From: Plasmodium brasilianum
Lineage: Eukaryota > Apicomplexa > Aconoidasida > Haemosporida > Plasmodiidae
Assembly (NCBI RefSeq): GCF_023973825.1
Contig: NC_090119.1
Span: 539,001-603,000 of the forward strand
Length of the DNA: 64,000 bases
Direction: 5' to 3'
Shown: positions 50,566-63,000 of the stretch, one piece after another
Numbering within the stretch: position 1 is the stretch's first letter
How the letters are laid out: the number at the start of each line of letters is the position of its first letter
Made by a program: the position numbers and the translations under genes
The notes under the pieces: model-generated
The model's input: the letters and a program-made list of their open reading frames with translations, nothing else
What the model was told of the DNA's origin: nothing
The model's database searches: none

Positions 50566-52312
50566 TTATTTGTTGGCATATCTTTTAATTCGCATATAAA
50601 GGTTATATTTCCATTTACTATTCGAACTTTTAATAAATTTAATCCATATACTTTCAGCTTCTTTTATAAAACTCGTAAACTCGTCCCGTGACCCACTTCC
50701 CATATTAATATAACGATACAAACTTTTACGTAATTTCCTTTCAAAATCTAAAACATCCTGCATAAGGATTTTTTGGGCTGCCAAGCTATGACTAGTTACA
50801 TACATATTTGGTATATTATGTTTTTTTCCTAATTTATCAGAATTCTTAACCATACTATCTTGAATTATGCTTATTTTTTTTCTATATATACTCTTTAAAG
50901 CGTTAAATATTTCAAGCATATCTACCAAATTTACCTTTCTGCCTAAATTATTTATGCGTTTTCTGAGTTTATCCTTTTCGGATAATTCTTCAGATTCTGA
51001 ATCTGAATCATCATGTCGATTTTCTTCATCATATATATCTACTCCCATTTGATGTGTGCTATGCATATCACGGGAAATTTTCATATCTTTATATTTATCG
51101 GATCCATATGTATAAAATTTATTTTTTGGATTATTATTTCTATTATTATAGTAATTATAATAATACGTAATTTCATCTTGATTATTATATGTACCATTGT
51201 TACCACCATACACATTTTCATTCAAATTATTATATGTACCATTGTTACCACCATACACATTTTCATTCCAATTATTATATGTACCATTGTTACCACCATA
51301 CACATTTTCATTCAAATTATTATATGTACCATTGTTACCACCATACACATTTTCATTCAAATTATTATAGGTACTATTGTTACCACCACGCACATTTTCA
51401 TTCAAATTATTATATGTACCATTGTTACCGCCATGCACATTTTCATTCAAATTATTATAGGTACCATTGTTACCACCACGCACATTTTCATTCAAATTAT
51501 TATATGTACCATTGTTACCACCATGCACATTTTCATTCAAATTATTATATGTACCATTGTTACCACCATGCACATTTTCCTTCCAATTATTATATGTACC
51601 ATTGTTACCACCATGCACATTTTCCTTCCAATTATTATATGTACCATTGTTACCACCATGCACATTTTCATTCAAATTATTATATGTATTAGATATATCA
51701 CTACGAGAATTTTGTTTTTTATTATTATCCATACATAAACTCTCATCAGGATTATTTGTTCTTTGAAAAGCGTTCATTAGACCTTGTTCATAACTATTAT
51801 TATAATTTCTTGATTCTAAGTTTTTACATGAATAATTATAAGTTCTAGTATTATATCCTCTACAATTATTTTCATTATTTCTAGAAAATGATTCATTTAG
51901 TTTTCTTGAGCATTTATTACTTTTTTGTAATTTTAAGATTACGGATTCTTCACGCATGTGCACGTTCTATAAGAAGCATTAATTATAAGTTTTAAAAATA
52001 TAGTTAATATATAGCAAAACTTCATTTAAAAAAAGGGAAATAAAAAAAAAAAAAATAGAAACAACAAATGAAAAGAAATAATGCATGTATATCTAATTTT
52101 ACATTTGGTATTACTTGTAACAAAAGAAATAACATAGAAAGTAACAATATATGAATGCATCTGGAAATTACAAAATATCTTCTTCTTTTTTTGTTAGATT
52201 TTTCTCCTATCCCTTCCAAAGAATTTGTTATATGCCCGTGATTACCATTCTTCCGAAAGGTAACTAAGGAAGTTCTTGATGATAAAACACCTTGTGCATA
52301 ACAGTCTTCCAT
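50566..52312 (-). CDS. PHIST (PRESAN) domain exported protein with PEXEL and tandem Asn-rich repeats
   Basis: Two exons: 52115-52312 (66 codons) and 50566-51966 (467 codons with stop), phase 0, 148-bp intron (GTAATA donor, CTTATAG acceptor); 532 residues. Exon 1 ends in a hydrophobic segment (RCIHILLLSMLFLLLQ), a recessed signal. RKLNE at residues 87-91 is a canonical PEXEL (RxLxE), 20 residues into exon 2. Residues about 164-329 are eleven 15-residue repeats. An acidic patch follows, then at about 393-532 a helical domain with the PHIST pattern (LRKRINNLGRKV...DMLEIFNAL...IW.KFI....KWK). PHIST proteins are exported into the red cell and act on its cytoskeleton and knobs. The position of the Trp near the C-terminal end fits the family; I cannot assign a PHIST subclass. 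Confidence 0.85.
51181..51675 (-). repeat. Eleven exact-length 45-bp tandem repeats in the PHIST gene
   Basis: Eleven units of exactly 45 bp encode ENV(H/R/Y)GGNNGTYNN(L/W)(N/K). Differences are mostly single transitions: CAT, CGT and TAT at the variable codon. In protein order the variable residue is His in units 1-4 and 6, Arg in 5 and 7, and Tyr in 8-11. All three opposite-strand frames are also open across the array, which explains the long plus-strand frames seen here. Confidence 0.95.
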
Positions 52313-55300
52313 ATTTAATTCTTTTTTATTTTATAACAGAACAAATTTCAGTAAAAGGTTATAAAAATTAATTACTCTTTTATATATCAAATTAACATAT
52401 TATAAAACTAGTATATATATATATATATATATATATTTATTTATTTATTTATTCGTTTAATTCAAATTACATGTAAATTGATTATTTAACTGGTTTATTA
52501 AAAGTTTACAAGTTGCATATGTTTCATTTATTAGAAACAAAACATGATTTTAGTTATATAAACATTTTCAAATAAAAATTTGTAGTTCGGCTGCAGCCGT
52601 TCATTGTAATATAAAGAAAATTATTAAAAAAATATTTTTAACTTTTTTTTTTTTTTTTTTTTTAATGCATTAGTTTAAATAAAGGTTGCTATGATATATT
52701 AATAACCGAAACACTTTTTATCAAGAACCAGTTTAAAATACAATTTTAATAATATTATTTTATATCATAATATTATACATATCTTCTAAAAAAAATGAAG
52801 ACTTTCTTTTTTTTTATTTACAGTACACTTTCAGTATTGGTTTAAAGGTTTATTTATTATTTAAAAAAAAACAAAATTCATTGTACCTTTATAATAAAAG
52901 CAAAAAATTACAGGAGAAAATTTAATAAAAAGAAAAAATAATATTTAAATTATTTTATTGTAATTACTTATCTCATCATAATGTACTACTATATGTACAT
53001 AATTCTTTTGATACTAATAAAATTTGAATATACAATTATACGTATAGTATAAATTATTACAAATTATATAGCTAATGGCTCTTTTTATTATATATAATAA
53101 TATATATATAGTTTCTTTCTATACATGTTATTAATTTTCTGTTTCTTGTCCAATTCATCTTTTATTATTTTTGACATATATTTAAATATACATAAAACAA
53201 TTATTTATTTTTATAAGTACATAAAAGTTCTGTAATTTTATTGACACTTTTGTAACAAGTTATTTTTTGTTCTAATTTCGTTCTGAAATTCTATGTGTTT
53301 CATTACATTGCTGTAATATATAATTGCCATATTATTATAAACATTCAAAAAAGAACAATTAGTTTTAAATCCTTTTTTATTTTTTATTTTATATAAGGAA
53401 TAAAAAAAGAAATGCCAATTATTACACTAAATCGTAATATATTACGCATTCTACTATTGTTTTATATTTTTGCTTTTTAATATAAATTATAATATAAAAT
53501 TTTTCAATTTTCTTTTTTTTCTCATTTATTTATATAGTTTTAACTATTGCCCAATCATATTCATTATTTTGTTTTGAAAGTTTGTTTATTTTTTAATGCA
53601 AATATGGAACTCTTATTGTGGACTGTTACCCGAAAATCATTATTCATAAATTTCTTTTATAAAAAAAGGTAAATTTGGTCAAAATATTTACTCAAGATTT
53701 AAATAATCTTAAAATAAATATAGCACAACAATAAAAAAAGATGTTTTTTACTTTTTTATTAAGATACGTTCGTTCTTTTAATTTCTATTCGAACTTGTTC
53801 TAATTCTGTTAGATGGGGATAAAAAAAGAAAAAAATAATTTGTATGAGACTTTAATTTTGAATGCTCTAAATATTTTTTATTATTATGTGATTAATATAA
53901 AATTATTAGTTCCTCTGAGATGTTTTATTATTTTAACAATTTATAGAATATATATGAAAATGCTCATATAAAAATTATAACCTTAATAAAACATTAGATA
54001 TATGAATGGTCAGATCATTAGAATGTATTTCAAAGTACTACACATTAGAAAGTGAGTAGGTAAAAGGATATTATGATCATGATATAGCTGAGAATGCAAA
54101 GGATTCCTACGGTGTAACAAATGCTTTAAAATATTTTAAACATTTATATTATTTTGCTGTTTTAGCCAATTTTGAATAATTCTAAAATGTAAAAAAATTA
54201 TAAAACGTAGAAAAGTTAGATAAATTTATTATTGATTGCTTTATTAATATACTTTGGAAGATATGTGTACATCATTTTAGTAAAATATCAAAGGGAAAAA
54301 AATTCAAAGGATAAATGAAAATTAAAAAAGAAATGCTTAGGATTCTACGAAAGATGTGGTAAAATATAATGCAAGAATTTTTTAAGAAAAAATTTATAAA
54401 ATAAAATAAAGAACTCAAATTTACTTCAAGGTGTTTTAACATACAGATAACATTAAATACGCTAACAGTTTTTATATATTCATTTTTACAAAAGAATTAT
54501 AAATGGTATATATATTTCAAATTTTTTCTTACCTTATATGAGATGAACTTTTTCTTTTATTGAAGATATAAATATAAATAAAAGCCTTAATAAAAATATA
54601 ATTTATATATTGTGTACCTTTATCTGCAAAAAAAAAAAAAAAAAAAACTATTAAATAATGGTTATTCATTTGTGTACACATGACAAGAAAAATGGAATAT
54701 ATATAGCTATAAATTATTAAAATAAGAGCAATTAAAAATTAAATTATGGAGTACATATATAAACAATCTTTTTATGAATTACATTTTTTTGCTTTTTTTT
54801 TTTGTGTAGTATACATTTTTTTGTGGAATTAACATTTTTTTTTGTTAATTACTTTTTTTTTAATATATATATCTTAGCAAATCAATTGTGCATAACTATA
54901 ATAAAAAGTACATACATTAGGAGAACCCAATATAACTGATGTATAATATATATATATAAGTTATATATTTAATTATAAACACAACATGAAAATATTAAAT
55001 ACAGAAAACTAATTTTGTTAATGGATAGCGTAATTATGAGTGAATAATTTGGATAATCTGTTTGAAAATTAAAATTTCCGTTAAACATTTTGAAGCATGA
55101 ATATGATAAAATCAAACGTTCAAACTATTCTAATTTTAAGAATTGAAAATGCTGTTCATTTGTTTGAACTGTACAGTACATGTCTATTAACATTATAAAT
55201 ACAACATTTAGTTCCACATTTTTTTAATGAAATCGTACTTTGAAACGTGTGGAAGGAATATTCCTTCAGATATCTTGTAACAATGGATATACGTATTGAA

Positions 55301-56723
55301 ATGCAATTACAATTTTGTATTCTGCAAATTTTTTTTTGTGTATATTCTAGTGTGTATTAAAATGTTTCTACCATACTGTTGATAATTGGAAAATCATAAC
55401 ATAATAGCAGTGACATGTGAAAATTGAAATAACAACTGAGTTTTGTCAATATATTTCAAAATTTTTTATCTGGTTTATATAAGGTTTTTTTTTTCTTTTT
55501 CTTTCTTTCATTTGATTCTTTTTATATAAAGAAAAATAAATATTTCATATAAATATATGAATATTATATAACAATTTGTAAAAGGGTCTTTTCATTAAAA
55601 TTTTATTACTGTGATTATATTTCTTACACTATTTTCTTCATTTTTTTTTTTTTTAAGGTATGCTTTCACCATAGTTGTTAATTCACCAAGAAATATAGAA
55701 AAACTGCAAAATATTATGTATACAGGAAAAGGGAAGAAAATTAAAAAAGCTTTTTTTTTTTTTATTTTATAGACTTAATTTTGAATAATAGGCAGGCGTA
55801 GGATGAACACTAGTACATATTATATTCATCGTATGATGAATTCTCTGAATAATAGTTAGACCTTTATAAATATTAATAAAAAAATAAAATTATGAATAGA
55901 ACTAATATAATATAAATATAAAAAATGAATAAAAAAATAATAAAACATATAAAGGTGAAATTATATTATAAAATGTGTGCATACCATAAATAGAGAAATA
56001 TAGATATTAAACACTATAGTGTAAGTACATGTGTTATCTCTGAAGAAGCGAATTCTAGAAATGAAGTGAAAATGCATGAAGGGGATTTATGAAAATGTAG
56101 GTTGTATTAAAAATAGAGAAATGAAACAAATGACAATTACAATGAGATATCAATTTAATTTGTCACAAATAGATAAGTTATGCTGTAGATATAATTATAA
56201 GAACACAAAAGAATACCCGTAACGTTGGTTAAATAATTGTGAACTAAAAAAATTTAATTGTGATTAAAACAAACATTAATAAATATGTTAATAGTTGAAA
56301 TATATTTTTAAAGTATAATTTAAAAATTACTTTCTATTTTTTGAAAGCCAAACAAATTATTTAGCATAATTATATGCTGTCATACTTTCTAATTTTAATT
56401 AAATGAAGTAAATATTAATGTAGATATCAAGAAAATATACAAAAAAAAAAAAAAATAATAAAATAAGGAATGATCCAGAAAGTACCATTTAGTTTTAAAA
56501 TTTATAAAAAATTGATAATCTAAACAATTTGTTAAAACATATGTAGCTTATTTATATTAGGGGAAATAGAAAAATCTAACCAATATAAGTATTTTTTAAG
56601 AAAAAAAAGAAAAGAAAAATAGATTAACTCAGTTACTATAAAAATATTATAATCACATCTTTTTTTTTTTTTTCTGAATATTTAACATATATTTTTTTAA
56701 ATTATTATAAAAAATATAATGAT
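52313..56723. other. Intergenic stretch with simple repeats and coding-like relics
   Basis: About 4.4 kb. It contains a (TA)n run at about 52412-52435 running into TTTA repeats, poly-T near 52644-52664, and poly-A near 54627-54646. Three short patches with coding-like composition are listed as a relic or as findings. No intact gene is seen. Confidence 0.45.
54006..54390 (+). pseudogene. Possible gene relic
   Basis: One frame from about 54009 keeps coding-like composition across several stops: residues such as KGYYDHDIAENAKDSYGV and NALKYFKHLYYFAVLANFE between stops, then CFINILWKICVHHFSKISKG. The richer use of Gly, Ala, Asp and Ser contrasts with flanking DNA. The family is not recognised. 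Confidence 0.2.
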
Positions 56724-57771
56724 TTATAAATTTCTTTTATTTGGATCGCGGTATTTTTTCATATGTTTATTATCGGTTCTAATTTGTTTAAACAATCTAA
56801 TTATTTTTTGGCATTTCCGAAGTTTAATTATGTAGTAAATTACCACTGCAATACCAACACAAGCAAGGGCAACAATAATTTTATCATCTACACTTAATAT
56901 AAGAAGCATAATTACAGCTAATACGATGATAAGTGGTGGAGATATTATTCTATATTTTTTCATATAATATAATATTTTTCCGAATATACTTTTTCCCTTA
57001 ATTATGTCATCGTCGCAAATAATATATTCTGATTTCATTAATCGCAACATCCCCAATTCAATATGTCTATCTAATTTTTTAAAAATATTAATTAACCTTG
57101 GCCTAGAATGTTCTTTTTCTTTAATATTATATTTCATCATTTCAAAGCGCATTCGACTTGTGTCTATATTTCCCATTTTATAGTAATTATAACATTCTAC
57201 TATATCAGGGAATGCTCCAATGTCAATATCGTATTCTGTTATATCTGCTGATTTTTTTAAATTACCGTTAAATTTTAATTCATTGGATTGTTTTTCAGAA
57301 TGTTTTCCAACTTTGAACTCATTATGTTTTTTACGTTTATCACTGAATTTGAATGGGTATGTTGATTTTTCAGAGTTATCATAATGTTTTGAAGTATTTA
57401 TTCGTTTTTTGAAGGTATAATCATCTGCATCTAGTACATTTGTTGTTGAGTCTTTTAAAGATTTATATAATAACACAGCTTCTTCTGCTTCATCTTTTAA
57501 TAATCTGCTTAATCTTAAATGTAATGCATTGTTATTTCTAATTTTGTTATCACACGTTTTACCAAAGTTAGTTGACTAAAAATTAAGATAAATATTCAAA
57601 AAAAAAAAAAAAATATATGTTCTATAAACTTGAAGTCCATTATAAAGAGAATATATGACAAAATAATGTGGTACAGAAAAAATTTATATCTAATCTTTAT
57701 CTTACCTTATTTGAGTATTCCCAAGTCCATATTAAAAGGGTAAACACAAAAATTTTAACTGAAAAGAACAT
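56724..57771 (-). CDS. PEXEL exported protein with two C-terminal hydrophobic segments
   Basis: Two exons: 57706-57771 (22 codons, MFFSVKIFVFTLLIWTWEYS) and 56724-57575 (284 codons with stop), phase 0, 130-bp intron (GTAAGA; TATCTTAATTTTTAG); 305 residues. RLLKD at residues 46-50 is a PEXEL (RxLxD variant), in the expected position after the signal. The middle is polar and Lys/Ser/Asn-rich. Two adjacent hydrophobic stretches (PPLIIVLAVIMLLILSV at about 233-251 and IIVALACVGIAVVIYYII at about 255-272) are followed by a basic cytoplasmic-type tail. This layout is typical of small subtelomeric exported families such as fam-l/fam-m or Pv-fam-type proteins, but I cannot name the family. The gene at 61.6 kb is a relative. 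Expected destination: the host red cell membrane or vesicular structures. Confidence 0.75.
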
Positions 57772-58165
57772 TTTAGTTTTTACTTCTAAATAGAATTTAT
57801 TTAATGTTGCTAAATCACTGTTATATATAAGATAAAATGTATCTAAAAGTTTTTCTTTGTATTATGCATTAATAAAGTTCCTTTATGTACATATATTTAA
57901 ATATATATATATTTTAAGCCTTTGTATTTTTATTATATTTAAAATATTTTGCCATTTGAATAATATTATATTATAAAATAAAAGAATACATAAAAAAATA
58001 AAAATATTTTAGTACTTGATTAACAAAAAAAGAATTAATCAAAATAACTTTAAATATGCCAAGTTTTATAAATATTAAAGATGTAAAATTATCTAGAAAA
58101 CTAAATAATTTTATAAAAATAAAAATGATGCTCTATGTAAACTATGTCCAATAAGTATATAATAC

Positions 58166-58229
<64 letters not shown>

Positions 58230-61200
58230 GTACATAAATGTGTTTCTTTTATTTATTTGGATGTATTAGCGAATTAAATTGATATACCATAAATAATGTA
58301 TAATTTTTACATGTAAATATTGAAACCATGGAATTTATTATTTTATAAATCACTAATTGAATTAAAAATTAACGTTAACTTTTGAAAAATTACAGTATTA
58401 TTAATATATATAAAATTTCTTAAAATTATTTAGAAAAATAATACTGGAAAAAATGAAAAAAATAATATTATTAAGGAAATAAGTCAATAATTTTATGTAT
58501 TACAATATACATTAAAATGAATATTATATAATAATATAATGTATATATATTTTTACATATAATGTATTTTTTTTTTTTGCATAAAATAAAACAAATTGAT
58601 CATTAAATATAATATAATATAATAAATTATTTTAAAGGACAACATATTTATTGTTACAGTAGTTTTATGTAGAATATAAAATAGACTTTGTTTTTTTTTT
58701 ATAACTCAGCAGCAAAATTATTTTTAAAGTTCATTATAAGTGTACTAAATTATTTATATTTAAGATCCTTAATTCAATTAAATAATATTCTGGGAAAAAA
58801 TATAAAAGCATTAAATTTGAAAATATTATATTATCGTTTAATTCCCATTGGTATTCTTTTTTTTTTCGAAATTCATAAATATGGTTAAGTTAATAAATAC
58901 ATGAAAAAAAAAAAAAATAAATATTAAAAATAAGAAAAATAGAGTAAGGCCAAATATAAATATATATATAAATACTTTTTTATTTTTTTCACCGCAAGAT
59001 GCATAATTATGTACTATTCTCCTTACAGCTTAAACGTTGTTTTTTATAAATATTAAATTTATTCAACGTTTTTCATCATTAGTCTTTATTTGTGCTTAAC
59101 TCATTTTCTTTTATTATTGTAAGTACTTTTTATTGTGATTTTTAAGTTTAATATTTTCTTTTTGTCTACTTTCATATTAATTCAGAAAACTATTAAGAAA
59201 TATACAAAATACTTGAGATAATTCGCATATAATAATTATAACAATTTTCAATAATGAGAGGATAAAACTAAATGAATTTTTAGAAAAATAATTAAACAAC
59301 AGTGACATAAGCATAAATATATTTTTCAAACCGTAGGTAATATATTCTTTACTGTTTCTTTTTAATTAACGAAGGTGTTACTAACAATTTTATGTATTTG
59401 CACTTGTTATACTTCTAATAATTTATTCAGGAAAAAAATATATTATAAAATTCATATAAATTTATAAATATCTAATTTTATACTTACTTTAAGTGTTTTT
59501 ATCAATAATTATAAGTGTATTTTAATTCCCTTATAAAAATATTAATTACATATATCTTTTAGGAAATACCTATATAACAAAAAAAAAAAAAAATGTTGGA
59601 GAAATAGTATTAATGTATTATTTTACAAATTAAATGTGAAATTTTTTTTTTTTCTTTAATTTAATTATTCTGATTTCATGACTACTCTTTTAAATATATT
59701 GTTTATTTAAATTAATATATGAAATATGCGTATTTTTAATGTTGTTTTCTAAATTATATATTGTAATATGGGTATGATAATTTTTTAATAGATACTTTAA
59801 TAATTATTATGCGTAGTTTACAATATTAATAAGAATACTCTAAAAATTATAAATATGTAAAATATATGTTATTCAATATTATAAATAATTAGGCATTAGT
59901 CGTAAATACGTGCATTTTATTATTTTAATGAGATATAACTGTTATCATAACTTAAAAAATAAAAAAAAAAAGACAAAATTATTAAGAACACAAAACAAAG
60001 AATGTATATATTTCAAGTATTTTTATAAATTATTCTCACATATATGCTTATTGTTGTCTTATACTTAATGTTATAATTGTCAGTAGTACCATTTATTCTT
60101 CATAGTAATAAGATTATGAAATAAATTTCCCCAAAACAGACTCAATATATTGTTACAATCTTATAAGTACATTGAATAAATCAGTCGTTTGCATTCTAAA
60201 AATATTTAAAACATTATGTTTAACTTCTGAATGACCTGACTTCCAGTGGTTAGTTTATTTATGAAATTACATGTTCTACTTTTATGTACTAACTCAGATA
60301 TAGTTAAATTTAGTGCTTCAAAAGCATACAAAAACATTGCATCAGCTACATGTTTAGTAAAACAAATAGGGTGATCTGTTAATAAAGTAGATTTATATGA
60401 ATAAATATTATGCATTAACTTTTCTATTATTATATATAATAAAAATTATTCACTACTAATCTTTTGCATGTGTAACATCATGAAGTGTATACAAAAGAAT
60501 TACCATCTAGTAAAAACTATTATAAATATAAAAATATTTATTAATGTGTACATTATATTACCTAGGTAGTGAATTTCTTAAAATATTCATTAGCTATTCA
60601 AGTATTTCATACCGTTTAATATATTTAGTGAATATTTTAATATATAAATTTGATGTAAATTTTCCGTAGGAACATATATGTATGGTTGCGTAATTTGAAC
60701 AAGAAAAAAAAAAATATATATATATTTATATGATATGAAAAATACACATATAATGTACTAATTAAGACACATTCGCATTAGTATTGTGTAATACATAAAT
60801 GAAAAGAAATAGTAAAAGCATAGGAAATTAAATTTAATAAAATAGACTGAAATTTTTTACACTAAAATGACAAAATAATAAAGGGAAAAATAAAGTATGG
60901 TGCATCGTAAATATAGATGTTTAATAAATGAACATGAAATAACGATATTATTTAATATAACATCATATAAGTAATTAGGTATAATATAATTAATTTCTCG
61001 AGTATCTGGAAATACGTATAATAACGTAAACTTTTGTTCTTGTTTATGATATTTCTATTAACTAAGAAGTGTTAAAAAAAATATTTTAATATATAATTAA
61101 AATAGCTTTATGAATAGGTTTTTTGTTTTGTTAAGCATTGTTTTAAATAATGTATCATATATATGAAATATATATCTAAGTATTTACATAAAACAAATAT

Positions 61201-61627
61201 TTGTACTATTTATTAAAATAATGTAATTAAAAATTTATGTATATAATATTTAATTAAAATATTATAAGTCATATACAAAAAAAAACTCTAGTAGAATAAA
61301 TAGACAAAATAATATTTTCATAAATTAATAATAAAATACAAAAAAAAAAATGGTTATAATATCCATAATATATATAAACAAAAAAAGAAAAAAATATATT
61401 TAAATTGGTATATTTTAACGTAAAAAATGTGCAAAATTAATTATTTAAATAAGAAGTTAAAATCCCAAGAATGAACAAATACTAGGGATAATCTGATATC
61501 ATATTAAACATATTCTTTTTGATAAAACATTAAAATGCATATAATTCACATATTGTGAACATGTTAGATGTTAATGTACACATATGAATATACATGAAAT
61601 TTTAGGTATATACAAATTATTGAATTT
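57772..61627. other. Intergenic stretch between the two related exported genes
   Basis: About 3.9 kb. It contains long (TA)n runs at about 58166-58230, poly-A near 58905-58916 and poly-T near 59642-59654. The plus frame at 58688-58888 is Leu/Ile-rich with no motif. One orphan frame at 60206-60415 is listed separately. Confidence 0.45.
60206..60415 (-). other. Orphan open reading frame or gene fragment, 69 codons
   Basis: A balanced composition (His, Ala, Thr, Ser, Gly, Cys, Asp) unlike the Ile/Tyr/Phe-rich chance frames around it. It contains DHPICFTKHVADAMFLYAFE and then NFINKLTTGSQVIQKL. No exon partner, signal or PEXEL is visible. It may be a fragment of a once larger gene. I do not recognise the family. 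Confidence 0.25.
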
Positions 61628-63000
61628 TCAAATAAAAAAATTCCAAAAATGCCTTTTTTTTTTTTTGGTTGTTAGGGGATAACCTAATGAAGTTATCACT
61701 TCCTCGTATGTTCCGTAATTTTTGCATATATTATAGTATTTTATATTTTTATATAATACGTATACTGTAATACCTGCAAGCATTGCTCCTGTGCTACCAA
61801 CAGTAAAACTATCGTAATCGAGTAAATGAAGCACTATGGTATACAAACTATATGATATAATTGGATAAACTACCATAAGATGACTCTTTATTTTTTTTAA
61901 AATGATACCTTCATTATCACTACGAGTTATATGATATTTTGTAAATACCTTTATAACTGCTTTTTCATACATTCGATCATATTTCTTTATATACTTAAGT
62001 ATAAACTTTAAAACTGGTTTTATATATGAATTAAAGAATTTAATGGCAATAATCATTTGTTTGTTTAATTTCAGAAATCGTTCATCTACATCATTATAAT
62101 TTTTTAATGTACCAGCTGTCTCATCCTTATCAATATCATTGTGATCATCAATTTTTGATGAATTATCTAATTTTTTATCTTTCCTATGGAACTGAGGTTC
62201 TATATTTGGTTCTTCAGAATTAAGTAAAAATTTGTATATATTCCATGTCTTTTTAATTTTATCATAAATATTTAATCTTTTACATAATTTTTTAAAATTA
62301 TGACTATATCTAACTTTATCGTAGATTTGTTTAAAAATGTCAAAAGCATTTATAGAATTATATGATTTTTGAAAACTATCATTATGTGTGTATTTATTAT
62401 ATGAATCGTTAAGAATATCATTATCAGTATTTCTTTCTCTTATGTGTTCATCAAAAATATTATCATGTGTGTATTTTTTATATGGTTCTTGAAGTAAGTT
62501 AATATCAAAATTTCTTTCTCTTCGTCGTTCTTTATAATTATTATCATGTGTATATTTTTTATATGGTTTATGTAATATGTTATTATCAGTTTTTATTTTT
62601 TTTAATTGTCCTTTAAAATTGTTAGCATCTCTATTTATATCTAATATCTTATCTTTTAGAATAGTATACACTTGTTCGTCGTGAGCTTTTATTTTTTCAA
62701 ATAATAATCTACTTGCCCTTCCGTTTAATGATTTGTTTTTACTAATTTTATTATCTATTGATTTACAAAAAGTCGTGAACTAAAAATTAAGATATATATA
62801 ATCAATTTATAAAAATTAAATTTATTTACTTAAAAATAAAACATTCATTTTAAAAAGGAAATATAAAAAAATTATAAGATGAAAAAAATTCTAAAATTTT
62901 AAGTTTTCCTTACCTCATATTTATATATGCAAGGCCATATTAAATACGTAAAAGCAGCTAAGGTTTTAATGAAAAAGATTTTATTTCTTCCTCCGTCCAT
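61628..63000 (-). CDS. PEXEL exported protein with short internal repeats and two C-terminal hydrophobic segments
   Basis: Two exons: 62914-63000 (29 codons, MDGGRNKIFFIKTLAAFTYL...) and 61628-62779 (384 codons with stop), phase 0, 134-bp intron whose last 15 bases (TATCTTAATTTTTAG) are identical to those of the gene at 56.7 kb; 412 residues. RLLFE at residues 53-57 is a canonical PEXEL, just after NGRAS. Three repeats of about 25 residues follow, built on PYKKYTHDN and RERN. The rest is Lys/Asn/Asp-rich and helical, then two hydrophobic stretches (LMVVYPIISYSLYTIVLHLL; TVGSTGAMLAGITVYVLY) and a basic tail. The repeat style recalls the Pv-fam-d-like proteins of P. vivax as I remember them; this is unproven. 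It is the outermost gene in the window, nearest the presumed telomere. Confidence 0.75.
62380..62592 (-). repeat. Three imperfect ~75-bp repeats in the outer exported gene
   Basis: Each unit encodes a (P/S)Y(K/N)KYTH(D/N)(D/N) block followed by a charged spacer with RERN. DNA copies of the tyrosine-rich block are nearly identical (TATCATGTGT type on the plus strand) at spacings of about 75-80 bp. Confidence 0.75.
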
